Assembly: GCA_013695565.1 (NCBI GenBank)
Contig: JACDAG010000636.1
Location: 1-7,010 of the forward strand
Direction of reading: 5' to 3'
Source of the DNA: Bradyrhizobium sp.
Lineage (GTDB): Bacteria; Pseudomonadota; Alphaproteobacteria; Rhizobiales; Xanthobacteraceae
Length of the DNA stretch: 7,010 nucleotides
Under the pieces are notes generated by a model. The model was not told the DNA's origin and searched no databases. It worked only from the letters and a program-made list of their open reading frames with translations. The position numbers and the translations under genes are program-made. Below, piece after piece: positions 6,234-7,010 of the stretch; the first letter of the stretch is position 1, and every line of letters starts with the position of its first letter.

Positions 6234-7010
6234 GCGCGGTCCTCTTCGGTGAAAGTCAGAACGACCTTGCCCGTCGCGCGACGCTCAGCCAGCGTCGTCA
6301 GCGCCTGCGGCAATTGCGAAAACGCGAAAGTGTCGCCGATATGCGGGGTGACGGTTCCTGCTTCCAACAGGTCGATGAGGCGCCGGGTTACTCTCGCCAG
6401 CATCTCGGCGTCGCGATCGTGATTCCAATAAATGCCGATCGCGCTGGCGCGGCGGAGCAACAGCCGATTTGCCGGGATTGCCGGAATCTCGCCTGACGAA
6501 AACCCGACCACGAGCAAGCGCCCCTCCCAGGCCAGCGCGCGCAGCGCTTCCCTGGTGGCGTCGCCGCCAACTGGATCAACGATGATATCGGCCCCGTGAC
6601 CGTCAGACGCGGACTTGACATCGTCGCTCCAGTTTGGCCGGCTGTAGTCGATCGCTGCTGTCGCGCCGTGTGTACAAGCGAATTGAGCCCGCTCGAGATT
6701 GCCGGCTGCGGCCATAACCCGTGCTCCAAGCGCGCGAGCAATCTGAACAGCGGCCAGGCCAATGCCCCCGGCCGCGGCGAGAACGAGCACAGTATTACCG
6801 TCGCTGACCTTGGTGCTTTCGGTCAGCGCAACCATGGCTGTAGTGTAGGATACGGGAACCGCCGCCGCCGCCGTGGTCGACAGACTTTGCGGAATCCGGA
6901 TTGCCAGGTCGTTCCGCATCACGGCGTATTCGGCGAACCCTCCCCAGTTCACTTTTCCCGCGACACGATCACCAATTTGGAATGTTGCTGCCTGGTTAGC
7001 GGCAATGACG
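6230..7010 (-). CDS. NADPH:quinone oxidoreductase-type MDR dehydrogenase (5' end outside window)
   Basis: The visible 259 residues are the C-terminal four-fifths of a medium-chain dehydrogenase/reductase; full members have about 320-330. The frame stays open to the window edge through ATFQIGDRVAGKVNWGGFAEY, the usual end of the catalytic GroES-like domain. The GTG at 6952 is therefore internal and not the start. A Rossmann AAAGGIG motif (visible residues 78-84) binds NADPH, followed by IVDPVGG and the closing ATGKVVLTF. No structural-zinc cysteine cluster follows GDRV, which fits the zinc-free quinone oxidoreductase/enoyl reductase branch. Likely reaction is NADPH-dependent reduction of a quinone or an activated C=C bond. 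Substrate is unknown. The stop overlaps the CoA-transferase start (ATGA), so the gene is upstream in the same operon, whose promoter lies beyond 7010. Confidence 0.9.
   Translation of the reverse strand, partial: VIAANQAATFQIGDRVAGKVNWGGFAEYAVMRNDLAIRIPQSLSTTAAAAVPVSYTTAMVALTESTKVSDGNTVLVLAAAGGIGLAAVQIARALGARVMAAAGNLERAQFACTHGATAAIDYSRPNWSDDVKSASDGHGADIIVDPVGGDATREALRALAWEGRLLVVGFSSGEIPAIPANRLLLRRASAIGIYWNHDRDAEMLARVTRRLIDLLEAGTVTPHIGDTFAFSQLPQALTTLAERRATGKVVLTFTEEDRA

Noticed and set aside
6230..6952. A complete 240-residue gene starting at GTG 6952
   Set aside because: The frame is open upstream to the window edge and codes a typical MDR GDRVAG segment, so this GTG is an internal valine.
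1..7010. CRISPR arrays, tRNA or rRNA genes, riboswitches
   Set aside because: No regularly spaced repeats, cloverleaf-like segments or conserved RNA motifs were seen on either strand.

Overview
The window looks like an accessory region of an alphaproteobacterial chromosome or plasmid, probably of the Bradyrhizobium/Rhodopseudomonas kind. This is judged from the GC-rich codon use, the style of the proteins and the intergenic repeats. No marker gene fixes the taxon.

Layout, left to right. (1) Positions 1-110 (+) hold the last 35 codons of a gene that resembles an IS630-family transposase. (2) Positions 185-877 (+) encode a flavin nitroreductase-fold protein that matches iodotyrosine deiodinase (IYD), including its substrate-lid triad. 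(3) Positions 1073-1969 (-) encode a DehI-type (group I) 2-haloacid dehalogenase. It converges on the IYD gene and is flanked by two diverged direct repeats (910-978 and 2068-2137). (4) Positions 2214-3112 (-) hold a DhlA-type haloalkane dehalogenase that is complete in content but broken by a frameshift in a CG run near 2776-2782. (5) Positions 3335-7010 (-) hold a tightly packed operon, read right to left: a quinone-oxidoreductase-type MDR dehydrogenase (5' end outside the window), a class III (CaiB/BaiF) CoA-transferase, and urocanate hydratase (hutU).

The left 3.1 kb carries three structurally unrelated dehalogenase families side by side: reductive flavin (IYD), direct-hydrolytic helical (DehI) and alpha/beta-hydrolase (DhlA). 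With a transposase end at the border, this suggests an acquired, partly decaying organohalide-catabolism island. The haloalkane and haloacid enzymes could act in one route (haloalkane to halo-alcohol to haloacid to hydroxyacid), with the oxidation steps supplied elsewhere. The IYD-like enzyme would act on halophenols or halotyrosines instead.

The right half is a separate unit. HutU lies without any other hut gene and is coupled to a CoA-transferase and an enoyl/quinone reductase. This hints at a CoA-linked route into urocanate rather than ordinary histidine degradation.

Intergenic stretches are all under 300 bases. 111-184 holds a small repeat and the ribosome binding site of the IYD gene. 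878-1072 holds repeat copy A and a hairpin. 1970-2213 holds repeat copy B. 3113-3334 holds only a possible promoter. I saw no tRNA, rRNA, CRISPR array or riboswitch.
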